This document shows positions 11,474 to 23,350 of a stretch of 64,000 bases of DNA, piece after piece; the stretch's first letter is position 1, and each line of letters starts with the position of its first letter. The position numbers were made by a program, and so were the translations under genes. The notes beneath the pieces were generated by a model. That model was given only the letters and a program-made list of their open reading frames with translations. It ran no database searches and was not told where the DNA came from. The stretch is from Gnetum montanum (lineage: Eukaryota > Streptophyta > Gnetopsida > Gnetales > Gnetaceae), in contig MNCI01015910.1 of assembly GCA_015680685.1 (NCBI GenBank), positions 1,418,592 to 1,482,591 of the forward strand, in the 5' to 3' direction.

Positions 11474-13301
11474 ATGGCACTAAAATGGAAGCACGCACAA
11501 GAAGGAGGACCATCTCAACAAAGGGAGAAACAACCAAGAATGAGAAGGGGCCAAGAACAAGCCTCACAAGAACTGCTTGCAACCCATGCCATAGGTCCTC
11601 TTAGGGAAGAGGGCAAGGTGGAATCTATTCATCAGATTCTAGAACCAATAGCAACAACAAAAAATTCCCACTAGGATGAGGAACCAACTCAATAAGCAAA
11701 CCTTGAGGTGCCCTTAACAAAAGCTTGTCTAAATCAAATCAAATCAAGGGAGGTCCAAAAAATAGTGCTTGAGGGCCTAAATGTTTGCCCTTTCCTGAAG
11801 CAAGCACCTAAAGAAGTATAAGATCAACTAAAGACCTTTCCCATGTGACCAATTATCACTTCCACTGGGGAGTGGTACATCAGAAAGACATTCTTATTCT
11901 AGAATAATAGGTAGCCTAGTTCAACAGTCAAAATCAAGGATATCTCAATGTCCTACTTGGTGCAAGCAATTGTTGAAGTGCTTAGGTTTCCAAAAATAGG
12001 AATGAATCTCACTAATATTCCAATGCTGGTGGACCCTACCATCAAAAAGGAATGGGTGTGATAGTGCTATGCTATTGACCATAAGGAGTTTGACACACTC
12101 ACATCAGCAAAAAGGATCCACTATAAGATTACAACCTTCCACCTAACCCCCATGGTGAGGCCCAGCAAGATCACTACCTCTTCTACCCATGTGTGTGCTA
12201 TTGTGAGAGGGAGATTCCCTATCAACCATCCATAGCTAATCTATTTGAAGATGGAGAAGTGATTTACAAAAAATGAACGTGGAAGGAAAACACTTCCCTT
12301 TCCATGCCTTAACAAAAAACTTTGTCAGAGGGGAGGGATAGTCCATTATACAAATGCTGCTATCAAGCATGCTCCAACTACTAATTGGGAAGAGATGATG
12401 AAAGAAAAAATGCCTATAATGACCATTCAAGAAGAGAAGCAATAGCCACCACCTCCATGTGCCACTCAAACAATTGTGCTAGATGTCGCTACAATAATCC
12501 AATGGTTGCACAAATATCGAGAATGACTCTTGAAAGAACAAGAGCAACAAGTAGGCATGAGTCATGGGGACCCATCTATGTACTAGCCAGGGATGAGTCA
12601 CCTAAATGAGGTGGCTTGAATAGTCAACCTGATGGGTGGAGGTGGATCCATTTTCTTAGCCTAACAAATGTAGTTGTCTGCGAGGTCAAATCCTAGTGCT
12701 AGAGAAGTCACAGTATCTCTTGCAGAAAAATAGCAACTCCTAGAAATTTCTAGGAATGTCATGACCTTCTCAGTGTGCTTGGAGAAAGGCAACTCATACT
12801 TGGAGAATTAGAGAAGTAAGTGGTCAACTCATACTTGTTGCATGAGGCTGATTTCAAGCACCACAAGGACACCAAGCAAAAGCTTGTAGTGGCAAATGTA
12901 GAACTCAAGGTTCTCAAGGGCAAATACACTGATAAGAGATCTACTACCAAGAACCTAGCCAAAAGAATGAATGACTACCAGGAGCTACAAAACACAGTCA
13001 GGGCGTTTGATGTCAAATGTAAACAATTCGATGCCTAGTTTGTTAATGTTAAGGAGTTGTTCCTAGTAATGCCTTGTCCATGGAATATCCCCATTCCAAC
13101 CCACATTGGCAATGTCATGTGGACTAAGAATGATCCTTGAAGTAAGGAAGAGAAGATGAAGGCATTACTAGATTTCTTTCACCTTCCAATGGAAGTTGTA
13201 TCCATAGTAGGATAGCCATAGCCACCTCAGCCATTGCACATGCTGAAAGTCAACGAAAGTCCTTCAAAACCTCAAGAGCCTCCAACACCTAGGATTGTCT
13301 A
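11474..13301 (+). pseudogene. E1 extra downstream ORF remnant
   Basis: Begins MALKWKHAQEGG, matching MAPKHAQQEG of E4. The middle part has EWYIRKTFLF and STVKIKDISMSYLVQAI, which align with WYLGEMY and TTVNICGVTIDFSTQGI of E4. Near the C-terminus is a coiled-coil-like segment (12820-13038) with VANVELKVLKGKY and LAKRMNDYQELQNTVRAF, then CPWNIPIPTHIG. No signal peptide or membrane segment is seen, so calling it env is not justified. It resembles the putative plant transposon proteins found downstream of pol in Athila-type elements. Many stops. Confidence 0.75.
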
Positions 13302-13499
13302 ATCTTCACAATCAAATTCATGTCATCAAAGGATGTGTTGTCCAATTTTGTGTAGTCATGTCATGGTGTTCAATTTTGTGTCATGAACACCACAATTTTT
13401 TGTAATGTTGTTGATTTGTACACTCGGGCACTCAGTTTTTTCAAGTTAGTTTATTATGTCAAGAGTCAATCAATAATCCCATACCTTCCCAATTTTGTA

Positions 13500-13539
13500 A
13501 AGGAATTCAAGGACAAGTTTTCATTTAGTCATGGGAGTA
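13500..13539 (+). other. E1 polypurine tract region
   Basis: TTTAGTCATGGGAGTA immediately precedes the LTR start TGATGAATT. Upstream AATTCAAGGACAAGTT is a decayed form of the stem-loop seen in E3 and E4. Confidence 0.65.
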
Positions 13540-15246
13540 TGATGAATTATCATTATGTTGCATCAACAAGCCCCCGTTGATGTGGCCTCGTCAACACGGC
13601 TTTGTTTACATGGTGTTGCCCTGTCAACTTAGCATTTGCTATGTCTATGGGGCCGCATCAACGTAGCTCTTGAATAAAGTTTATAAATACATGCTCATTA
13701 GTCAGGTTTAGGGGATATCTTATGATAGTAATAGCAGAGCTCTTGCAATTTTTTCCTTTGAGAGTTAGAATATTTCTCTGAGTGCCTGCAAAAGGAGTTA
13801 GAAAGTATATGGATCTTTATTCGAGCATTGTTGCACCTAAACACACTAGTGTGAACAGCAATAAAGATGAGCTATTTGATCAAACCTTGTAGCACTTGGA
13901 ATAGATTAATGATTCATTTATGCATTTATTGTTTTCATTAATTATGTAATTAATTAAGCTAAATTAGACTTCAAGTGATTAGTTAATTAATTAAGCTAAA
14001 TAGATTTAACACATAAGTACGATTGCTTCNNNNNNNNNNNNNNNNNNNNNNNNNNNNNNNNNNNNNNNNNNNNNNNNNNNNNNNNNNNNNNNNNNNNNNN
14101 NNNNNNNNNNNNNNNNNNNNNNNNNNNNNNNNNNNNNNNNNNNNNNNNNNNNNNNNNNNNNNNNNNNNNNNNNNNNNNNNNNNNNNNNNNNNNNNNNNNN
14201 NNNNNNNNNNNNNNNNNNNNNNNNNNNNNNNNNNNNNNNNNNNNNNNNNNNNNNNNNNNNNNNNNNNNNNNNNNNNNNNNNNNNNNNNNNNNNNNNNNNN
14301 NNNNNNNNNNNNNNNNNNNNNNNNNNNNNNNNNNNNNNNNNNNNNNNNNNNNNNNNNNNNNNNNNNNNNNNNNNNNNNNNNNNNNNNNNNNNNNNNNNNN
14401 NNNNNNNNNNNNNNNNNNNNNNNNNNNNNNNNNNNNNNNNNNNNNNNNNNNNNNNNNNNNNNNNNNNNNNNNNNNNNNNNNNNNNNNNNNNNNNNNNNNN
14501 NNNNNNNNNNNNNNNNNNNNNNNNNNNNNNNNNNNNNNNNNNNNNNNNNNNNNNNNNNNNNNNNNNNNNNNNNNNNNNNNNNNNNNNNNNNNNNNNNNNN
14601 NNNNNNNNNNNNNNNNNNNNNNNNNNNNNNNNNNNNNNNNNNNNNNNNNNNNNNNNNNNNNNNNNNNNNNNNNNNNNNNNNNNNNNNNNNNNNNNNNNNN
14701 NNNNNNNNNNNNNNNNNNNNNNNNNNNNNNNNNNNNNNNNNNNNNNNNNNNNNNNNNNNNNNNNNNNNNNNNNNNNNNNNNNNNNNNNNNNNNNNNNNNN
14801 NNNNNNNNNNNNNNNNNNNNNNNNNNNNNNNNNNNNNNNNNNNNNNNNNNNNNNNNNNNNNNNNNNNNNNNNNNNNNNNNNNNNNNNNNNNNNNNNNNNN
14901 NNNNNNNNNNNNNNACAGAAAATGGGACTGGATGCTTATGTTAGGACTAGTTAGAGATAGTTAATTAGTTAAAATAAATTAGTTATTAAATTACTTCATT
15001 TCTCTATTTTAAGCACCAAGAACATAAAACATAAAATAATAAAAATCATATGCCTCAATTACACTGAACCATACCATGTGCATCACAAGTGTAATGGAGA
15101 AGACAATGAATGACTTTTAGGGCAAAGTTCACTTCTTGGAAGATTAGTGTATTGTAAGACATAGAGTCTGCAGAATTCAACTAGATCATGTGTGAACACT
15201 TCGTGATTTGTATGGTTGGGCATAGGGGTACCTCGGCTGCTCATCA
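13540..15246 (+). repeat. E1 3' LTR with assembly gap
   Basis: Starts TGATGAATT after the PPT and ends GCTCATCA. U3 holds repeated GTCAAC/GTTGATG units (13574-13670) and TATAAATA near 13682-13689. After the gap, the sequence near 15040-15110 aligns with the R/U5 part of the E2 LTRs. The LTR appears about 1.7 kb only because of the gap; relatives are 0.8-0.9 kb, so the N run may be too long or may hide another insertion. Confidence 0.75.
14030..14914. other. Assembly gap (885 N)
   Basis: Unresolved bases within the E1 3' LTR. Any reading frame across it is meaningless. Confidence 1.
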
Positions 15247-15754
15247 CTAATGTTGTTTTCACTTTTTTCCATTCTTTCCATTATTTTTTTCTTTACTAGT
15301 GTTGTTTTTACATTTTTCCATTCTGTTCATTATTGTCTTTTCTTTGAGCTTTTCTTTCATTCTTTCCATTATTTAATTTTCTTTGTTTTCTTTCCATTTG
15401 TTTTCTTTGCTAGCTCTTTTTTCATGAGATCTCCATTTTCATTTATCCCAATTTTTTGTACCAAACTTTTCCTCAAATATTCAATTTTTTTACCAAACTT
15501 TTCCTCAAATAGTTTTTTTTTTTTTATTTACCAAACTTTACAATAGTTGGATTTTTAAATTTGAGATCTCCATTTATCCAATTTTTTTGTAATTTTTCCT
15601 CAAGTAGTTAGATTTTTAAATTTGAGATCTCCTTTTTTATACCAAACATTTTGTAGAATAGTTGGGTTACTAAATTTCACAATAATATGATGTGATTTAT
15701 CACTTTTGAATCTTGTGTGATAAGTATCCAAAATTATTTCAAACAAGATGGTGA

Positions 15755-15850
15755 TGATAGGTAGCTCAAGTGGTTAACTCATTATCTTGTTAGGAGGTTG
15801 TGATTTCAAATTTAACTTGAGGTATCATTAGCATCATTCCTCTATAATTC
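15755..15850 (+). repeat. Possible tRNA-derived SINE head
   Basis: GGTAGCTCAAGTGGTTAACTC resembles an A box, followed after about 25 bases by GAGGTTGTGATTTCAAATT, a decayed B-box-like sequence. The spacing suits a tRNA-derived SINE. No tail or target duplication was recognised. Confidence 0.3.
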
Positions 15851-15887
15851 TTCTATCGTATCATGTTGACTATATGTTTAAAAGTCA

Positions 15888-16035
15888 AAGCCCACCATAA
15901 AAATGCTTTAGTAAAACATAAGTAGTTATTAATATACAAGTTAGGTAAATGATGTGAATCCCCACCATAAAAATGTGTTAGTAGTAAAACATAAGTAGTT
16001 ATTAATATAACAAGTTAGGTAAATGATGTGAATTG
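15888..16035 (+). repeat. Tandem duplication, unit about 75 bp
   Basis: CCCACCATAAAAATG...AAACATAAGTAGTTATTAATATA...AGTTAGGTAAATGATGTGAAT occurs twice in tandem with few differences. Confidence 0.85.
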
Positions 16036-16689
16036 TTAATTTTTTTTAACATATGAGTTAGAACATCTCCTTGAAATACTTTTATCAAATAAATTCAGTA
16101 TAGAATTTTTTTCTATTTTTGAAAAGTTCAAATTAGCCATTGAGTTTATCATTGCAAACTTCAATTAAAAATTGAAAAAATAGAAAAGAAACATTATAAT
16201 GATTTTACTCAAAGTTTATGAAATATTACAATGAGAGGATAAAAACATGCACCATGTCAATGTATTCGCAATCACAAATACAATCTTTCATCATTAAAAG
16301 ATTAAAACCAAAACAAACAAAGAACAATGGTTAATTCAACATGCATACTTCCATGGCTGGCAGCTATAGAGTATTTAAAAGAGCTTTCTAACTTCAAAAT
16401 GAATTCACAAAAAGTTACTGCCAATGTTTATAACTCTGAGAACGTTTTTGCATTGAAGGAGGTTTCCCAATCACAAAATCTAATTGAACAAATATAATTA
16501 AATAACCATATCACTGACAATTAATAAAAAAGCCAAAGAACGAGAGATTGCAGCAAGGCACTTTCCAACCACGGAAAGAAGAAATTACAAAACATAAGAT
16601 TCATAGGTATCCCATTCATCTCCCAAAGTTCAATTCCCTCCTTGACTGGCTGCAAGGTACAAAAGAAATACATAAACTCATCCCTCTGT

Positions 16690-17779
16690 CTAAACTTCAA
16701 CCTCTTCTTCTGTAGTTGCAAAGCCACTTTGAACCTCACGAGATCTGGCTCTGGCTTTTAAGGGCAGGCACTCGCTGGGACGGAAAGCTGAACCATCAAA
16801 ACCAGAACCAGCGGAAGCACCCGCCACCACCGAAACAGCCACTTCCCCGCACTAATACACCAAAGCGGACCGCGAGTGCCGCAGACCCAACCGGCTCAAA
16901 ACGCTCGCCCGAATCCACACCCGGACCGGAACAGTCAAGTTCTCGCTCATCCCGGACCCCAATTCGTTGCCCAAATTCCCCAACAGCAATCCCTGCAACA
17001 GCAGCGCTGCAGGGGACGGTTCCGGTCCAGCCCAAACCGAACCAGTTACAGCAGCAGCAACAGTGTCACTTATGGAACCGGGCTGGACCGGTCCAGTTAC
17101 AGGAACGGTAACAGCAGCAGCAGCAGAAACAGCAACACCATTATTGACAGTTCCGGTTTTTGTAACAGCAACAGCATGGTCACCTGTAAAACCGGGCGAA
17201 AAATAATCCGGCTACAGCAGTGGAACACGGCTGAACCGGTCCGGTTCCTGTAACAGAAGGAGCAGCAGCATTGTGATCTGTGGAACCGGGCCGGGTAGGT
17301 CCCGTTCCCGGAACAGGAACAGAAACAGCAGCAGTAGCAGTAGCAGCGGCAGCAGCATTGTTGCTCGTGGCCACCGGACTGATGAGCAGGGGTCCTCCGA
17401 AAGGCTCCAGCTTGACCTCCGGCACGGTGGCCTCGGCAATAACTTGCCTGCCGTGAATAACCGTGGCCTGAAAGTGGTTCAGTGCCACCCAGAATCCTCC
17501 CAAGTTGGAGATGGCCATTTTGAGGGCCACCTGCACCGGCGCTGCTGCCTCCGGTGACTCCAAAGCAGCGAATTCAAGCCACAGATTCGGCGGTACCGGT
17601 TTCTCCAAAATGCGTTCGGAGCAGAGAATTAAAGTAATCAAGCAGATTATGAGCACTGTGCACAGAAATGCTGCTACTATCCTCTCTCTGAGCCCTAGCT
17701 CGAGCTTGCACCGGCGACCTCGGTTTGCCTGCTGCTCCCGCAGGGCTCCTTCTGGATAAACTGTTCCAGGTGCTGGCAT
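16690..17779 (-). pseudogene. LEA_2 (NDR1/HIN1-like) membrane protein, disrupted as read
   Basis: Start chosen at MPAPGTVYPEG (17779). A TATAAA lies 55 bp upstream, which would put transcription downstream of the ATG at 17827. A basic N-terminus is followed by one membrane segment (VAAFLCTVLIICLITLILC, residues about 36-54), then an LEA_2-type stretch with MAISNLGGFWVALNHF and GRQVIAEATVPEV. An Ala/Thr/Pro/Gly-rich repeat region follows. A frame change near 17185-17215 is needed to continue through AAAAVTVPVTGPVQPG to LTVPVRVWIRASVLSRLG, a plausible LEA_2 end, with a TAG at 16852-16854 before CGEVAV. Family members are single-pass membrane proteins linked to stress and defence. GC content is far above the flanks. 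Sequencing error, intron or true decay cannot be separated here. Confidence 0.6.
17020..17350 (-). repeat. GC-rich coding minisatellite in the LEA_2 locus
   Basis: At least three related units on minus share GTTCCACAGATCACAATGCT or variants, then runs of GCTGCTGCTGTT and an ACCGGACCGGTTC-type end. They encode alternating Ala/Val-rich and PGS/TG-rich peptides. Unit length is about 50-60 bp. Expansion or contraction of such units could explain the frame change. Confidence 0.6.
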
Positions 17780-17833
17780 TTTGGTTCTTGTCAGCTTATA
17801 TTTTTGATGATGCTGTTGACATTGCAATTTTAG

Positions 17834-17839
17834 TTTATA
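17834..17839 (-). promoter_or_regulatory. TATA box of LEA_2 locus
   Basis: TATAAA on minus, 55 bp upstream of the ATG at 17779. Suitable spacing for transcription start near 17808. Confidence 0.4.
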
Positions 17840-19199
17840 TGGATGGGAGAATATTTTTGTTTCTGGGTTATGAATCAGTTTGACGTACTTCGTCTGCAGC
17901 TTATGATCATAATTTGATTGAAAAGTGATGTGGCTAAGTATCTTAACTTATCCTTGATGATGCTTTGGGTGAAAGAGGCCCATCTTCTGCGGTTGAAGTT
18001 AGGCTTCTTTGCAAGTTTGATCTAAGTTGGCAAGCTATCGTGAACTGCATTTTGTAGATATTTATTCCTCTGATTTCTCTATTTCACAGCGTTTTCCAGT
18101 TTCGCTGACGTTCGCACAGGCAGATCCGAGGTGAAACCTCTGCTGTAAATTATCGGAAACGAGATGCAGGTAAATTAATGAAATAAATGAAATTTGGGTG
18201 ATCATCGAGGTAACTAGATAGACCTTTTTCACTTACGAATGAAATTAGATGATTAGACGTAGACATGACGTAGTTTTTAGAATGCAGCATGTGATAACTA
18301 AGCAATGATTGATGCTACATTTGTAGTCATTAATATAAGCATAACGCATAGCATACTATGCATGCATTTATCTCTGTTCTATGCTTGAACATGTGGCGAA
18401 TGACGTCTAATGTAAAGCTTAATCTTTAACCGAACCAGGGATGAATCAAGTAGGCTTAGCCGTAGCCACTAGAAGTCAGGAAGAATCTTATATATTCAAA
18501 ATATATGTATATAGCTATTAGAAGCAACTTGAGCTCAAATGTTTTAACTTAAATATATTAGTATGATTTTAGGGGTCACCTATTCTAATTCAAATCAATA
18601 GCTTTTAAATAAATAAATTCAAGAGTTAATTAATAAATAGTATTTAACTAATGTTAAAGATTGTTATTGTATTGAACTCAAAACTTTTTAAGTATAGTTA
18701 TGTTGTATTTTGCTTAAAGATTTTAAATCTCAAAACTAAACATGATAACATTGGAACTATTTTCCAACTTAGAAATTCTTCTCAAATGTGTTTAAACACA
18801 TATATGTAATTACTATATAATTGTAATGTATAATCAATGAAAATTTCTTTGGGGGTCTACCATCCTCACTTCCTATGGTAAATATTTATCATAGTTTGTA
18901 ATTCAATTAGTAAATTGCAAGTTAGAATTATGCTTAAAGCATTGTTGTATTATATCTATGGTTTTTCAAAGTTTCCTTAAACCATATGACAATAGGAAAC
19001 CTCATATCAATTATACATTAAATTGAATTGCACTATACTAGTTTTTTTAAACTTTCTATACAAACATTATACCCGATTGTCTTCCAATAGTACTAACATA
19101 ATTAATAAGACAAATGTTAGCTATCCTAAGTTATGAGTTGCAATAACCTTTCATGAGTCCTAGGCCATTACTTATGATCAAATATAATTATAAAAGAGC
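17840..19199. other. Intergenic DNA, possible small exon at 18090-18169
   Basis: Mostly AT-rich. At 18060-18089 a pyrimidine tract ends TTTCACAG. After 80 GC-richer bases, GAGATGCAG is followed by GTAAATTA, a good donor. This could be an internal or 5' exon on plus, but no protein match was recognised. The rest, to 19199, shows nothing identifiable. Confidence 0.3.
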
Positions 19200-20050
19200 A
19201 AGGACAATTGATTTTCATCAAAATAAATTAAAAACTGAGTGAATAAATTCTACAGTTGTCAAATACCCAATATCACAAACATGTGCAAGCCTATAAATAT
19301 GACACTTAGGCACATGGTCCAGCAGCAATTTTGATTCCAACTTAGTGAAATTTTGTCAATTTGGCTTCTTAATTTCGATACTTAGCACTTAGGAGTGTAT
19401 GCCCGTGGTGTGAGTTAAGTGATTGAATGGAGTCTTTATGTAAGAGGAATGTAATTGGACAAGTTTTATGACTGGAAATAAAGATCGAGATTACTTTGCA
19501 TCATCATAGCATCACTTAGATCTCTTACTGTTTACTTAGAATAATGTTTACAATTTTCACTTAGCTTACTTATTACTGTTTACTTTCTATGCACTTTACT
19601 CTTATTGTTATTAAGTGGAATGGATACCACTAATTTTGAGCATTAAGTATGATCGTTTAGTAATCCAATAGTATTATTGCTTGGTTCTCCCAATAGTAGA
19701 ATACTTGGTAATCCTAGTAGTGATTACACGAGTCCAAGACATGTGCAGAGAATTAGGAATGGATGTCCATTGCACTAGGCTAGACTACATTCATTTACTA
19801 TTACTTAGATTTAGAAACCACTTCATTTACTTTATGTTCACTAGGAGTAATATGGCCTTAACATCAACACATCATACACCTCACCATGAGTTAAACCATA
19901 CACATCAATTTTACTAGCTCACATGGGAAGACAACAATCACAAACTTAAACCAATTACTAGCATAGCTACATTGCCTTGTCCATGGAAGTTGACCAAGCT
20001 ACACGTGAACACTCGTATCTTGTATGGTTGGATGTTGGACTACTCCACTA
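19200..20050 (+). repeat. E3 5' LTR
   Basis: Pairs with 37044-37650: both contain TGTCAAATACC, then CCTATAAATATGACACTTAG (TATA at 19292-19299), then near-identical R/U5 sequence. About 100 bp of U3 repeat units present in the 3' copy are missing. The left edge is approximate. Confidence 0.75.
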
Positions 20051-20068
20051 GCACCATTGTCAAGAACA
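20051..20068 (+). other. E3 primer-binding site, decayed
   Basis: GCACCATTGTCAAGAACA aligns with TGGCGCCATTGCCAGGGA of E4, so it is probably a worn tRNA-Asp-type site. Confidence 0.5.
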
Positions 20069-20184
20069 TGTCAATGTATGTTAAGTAATTGATTTCCCAA
20101 AGTCCATTGTAGTCAAAACACAAAGTCAAACCTTACAACCATAAGAAAAGCATACTTAACACAAAACATCTAAAACTATAAAAT

Positions 20185-22130
20185 ATGGCTTCAAACAAAG
20201 ATCAACCATCACCTACCAAGGAGACAAGAAGAAGCAATGACAGAATCATTGATAAAGAAGAATGGGGGATGCCAATGCAAATAAGAATCACTTATGCTCA
20301 CACTAATCCTGACCATCTAAACTTCACTTTCATCTTCCATCAGGATAATCAAATGAGGTGGAGGGACATGCAAGGCAACATAGTCCTTCCTCTAGAACAT
20401 GCAACACTTAACATGCTCCAAACTACTCTAAGGGGAATGCATTTGGACTAGATCCAAGAAGGGTATCATGTGACTCAGCACATGACAAGACCCTATGAAC
20501 CCACAAAGGAGAATATGAGAAGCGATGCTTCCATGGAAATCAAACATGTACATAGCAAAGGGAAGTAGGCCAATACTTCTATTATCTTGAAAGAGCTTGA
20601 CGTTGATGCATTCATTTCAAAACAACTCCACCAAAACCATGAGGAGCCTTCAAAAATGCCTATCATTAGACTTGAGGAACTTGCCAAAGCCCAACTTCAT
20701 TCCACCCTAGCAAAGACATCTAAGGGGAAGGCTACTAACTCAAGGTATAAGCAGGACTCAAGGCCAAGGGTTCCTGCTAAACCCTATAGAGAAGCATACA
20801 AGAGTCATGAAAGGAGAATAAGATAACACCATTCTCTTGCTACCTCATCTACCTCATCACGATTTTCCAAGGACTCTAACAAGAGATGACACAAGTATTG
20901 GGACTATGATAGGGAAGAAAGGAGGACTCATGGCCATCATAACTGATATTCAAGGTACTCTAATATAGAAGATGAAGAACATGAACAAAGAAAACAAAGA
21001 GAGTGAAGAGAGGATCAAGAGAGATATGAGCATAGAAGGGATCACTGCTACAATAGAGCATACAAACCTGACCATGATGATGAACTCCTTATGGCAACCC
21101 AAAGCATGATAAATATCCAGGAAGCTTCCTACATACCAACTAGGCACATGAGAGATAGCCAAATTAAACAACTAGACATGAATAATATGCCAATATTTGA
21201 AGGTGGCTACAATGTTAATCCACAACATTACCTTCAAGCTTTCCACAATGCCTACGCCCTCCAAAACATATACAGTGATTGGGAAAAGTTGAAGCTATTT
21301 TTAAGAACAACTATGAAGGAAGCAAAGAGCTGGTATAGATCATTGGAACCTAAATCCATCAAATGTTGGAGTACCATGCTTGAAATATTTAACGACAAGT
21401 ACCAAACCTATCCATAGATGTCAAATTTAAGAAACAAATTTAGGGATGGAAGCAAGGGACTCATGAGGTCCTTGATGTGGCAATGGACAGATACTATTCA
21501 CTATTACATAGGTGCCCTAGCCACAAATTTTCATCAAAGGAACAACTCAGGCACATTGTAGATGGGCTGTGGAGCAAAACCAGAGAGACTCTTGGGGTTT
21601 ACATCTAAGGAAGATGATTAGAAATGACCATCCATCACAATCAAAGACTAATTGATGAAGTGTCAAAAGAAGAGGGTGAGCTAAGAAAAAGGAATCAACT
21701 AAAGAGTACAACAAAGATCCATCAATCTGAAAAAGAGATGTGTGAATATGGGACAAGCTAGAGGATGAAACCTTGGACGATGTTATTCAACAAAAGACTC
21801 TACCTATTCAAAAATTAGTTAATGATATAGCAGCTAAGGTAGAAAAAGTTTAGGATTTAGTGGACAAGAAATCACTACAGCCCTAAAGATTATGGAAGAA
21901 ATACTAAATAAGAACTTAACAAGGGAAAGGAAAAGAAGAAGAAAAGAGATTATGGACGAGATAGTTACAAGGACAAAGGAAAAGTTGCTACCATTGAAGG
22001 ATGCACTAACTCCAGTTTAGAGGAAGGGGAAGGATGCAAGGTGTGCCAATATGATCATCCTAAGGGATGTTGTCCTATTATGGTCCACGTGTAAGAATTT
22101 GGGGTATGTGCACATAATCTAAGCTTTGTC
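20185..22130 (+). pseudogene. E3 gag (long, group I)
   Basis: Starts MASNKDQPSPTKETRR. The N-terminal domain has HLNFTFIFHQDNQMRW and MQGNIVLPLEHA, matching E2. A charged Arg/Ser/Glu segment lies at 20820-21060. The linker ATQSMINIQEASYIPTR leads to the capsid-type core with KQLDMNNMPIFEGGYN, WYRSLEPKSIKCWSTML and FNDKYQTY (21170-21417). The knuckle CKVCQYDHPKGCC lies near 22040-22075. There are several frameshifts and stops after 21417. Confidence 0.85.
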
Positions 22131-22699
22131 AAAAAGTAGGGGCCCAAAACACTTTTTTATCCTCAAGGTAATATCAGGCAACCTTTCTAGCCAACCTATT
22201 ACCTAAGTAGAGCCTATCCTCAACCACAAGAGTAATATTAGCAATAGTGGTAGCAACTGCAAACATGAGCTATGCCACCACCAAGGTAACAATATTCATA
22301 TAGGCAACTAGACCCTTATGGATATTACATTCAATATCAAATCTCACCAGCAAATGAAACTATTTAGACTCCATAGTATTATTTATTAGACTACCACTGA
22401 TTGATGCCACCAAAGACCAACTCAGACTCATACATGCATCCACAAGTAGCTAATTTTTCAAATTAACATACAAATCCTTTACTTCCAATGCCAACACCTA
22501 TAATGTAGGGTGAACTACCATCACAACCACAACACAGAAAAGCTGCAAGGGCAGTGAACATTCAAATAGAAAATCTGACTAGTAACATTAAGGATTAAAC
22601 GAAGAAACATCCTTTCTTTAGGACAAGTCTTAAAAAAGCTAGTAGAATTAGAGATTCATAAAGACCAACTTCCCCTACCATATATTCTCCTATAATCAA

Positions 22700-23350
22700 C
22701 AAGCTTTCACCATCATCCAATCCAAACATACAAACTATCATGCTCGTTGAAATTGTCATAGACTGGATTACGGCAAGACCACTCCCTAAGAAGGGAATTG
22801 ATTTAGAAATTCCTTTCATTTATCTACAAGTAGTTGAAAATCTATCATTCAAAGCCCTATTAGACTCAAGTTCTAGGGTAAATTTGATCTCTTACGAAAC
22901 CTATCAAGCATGGAACCTACCAACATTGAAATAGTGCAACATCAAGTTGAAGCTTGTAGATCAATCTATCGCCATTCCTTTGGGATAGATAAATGATGTA
23001 GTGACCACTGTCAATGGGTGGTCTTATCCAATAGATTATATGGTAATTGATGTGAAAGACGCTAATAAGGAATTTTCAATTATCATGGGGAGAGCATGAC
23101 TTAGTATAATTAATGCTAAGCTAAGTATGAGGGATCTAGATTTCTAAAGAATACATTCATGGAGCCATACATATGTAGCAAATTCCATGCATTACTACTA
23201 AAAGTAAAGGGTGCAATAGTGGACTGACACTTCAGAACACTAACATAATCACTACAACAATGAAAAACAAATGTTTGCAAAAGAAAGAGTAGGAGCCACA
23301 AAACTAAAAGATACCCTGTGGCCACTAACTGAGAACCAAAAATTGTCCAA
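22700..23350 (+). pseudogene. E3 aspartic protease remnant
   Basis: ALLDSSSRVNLISYETYQAW (22852-22911) is the active-site loop with DSS in place of DSG. Downstream, YMVIDVKDANKEFSIIMGRA near 23040-23098 fits the protease C-terminal part. It is followed by decayed sequence and then the PPT-like motif at 23616, with no RT. An intact E3 ancestor would therefore have needed pol from another element. Confidence 0.75.

Larger units (their letters stand above)
1..15246 (+). mobile_element. E1: Athila-like Ty3/gypsy element, 5' end outside window, interrupted by E2
   Basis: Order on the plus strand is degraded RT, RNase H and integrase (1-2292), spacer (2293-3346 and 10416-11473), extra ORF remnant (11474-13301), polypurine tract and 3' LTR ending TCATCA at 15246. 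E2 sits inside the spacer at 3352-10410, flanked by ACAAG duplications. It is the only superfamily-1 copy here that still has pol sequence, so it shows the ancestral order pol, spacer, extra ORF, LTR. That order matches the known Athila layout, with an additional ORF 3' of pol. The 5' LTR and gag lie before the window. Many stops and frameshifts make it non-functional. Confidence 0.85.
15247..16689. other. AT-rich intergenic DNA with small repeats
   Basis: T-rich low-complexity sequence at 15250-15660 shows several near-repeats of ATTTGAGATCTCC and ACCAAACTTT. A tRNA-like SINE remnant may lie at 15755-15850 and a tandem duplication at 15888-16035. The remainder is probably 3' flank of the LEA_2 locus. 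No genes seen. Confidence 0.5.

Noticed and set aside
14023-14964. 313-residue ORF of mostly unknown residues
   Set aside because: It spans the N gap and has no coding evidence.
16796-17035. Gly/Val-rich minus-strand ORF and the plus-strand Arg/Ser/Asn-rich ORFs over 16716-17557
   Set aside because: These are other-frame shadows of the GC-rich LEA_2 locus. The chosen frames fit the LEA_2 family and carry the membrane segment.
19681-19917. 78-residue ORF in the E3 5' LTR
   Set aside because: It lies wholly in LTR sequence; no start context or homologue in the other LTR.
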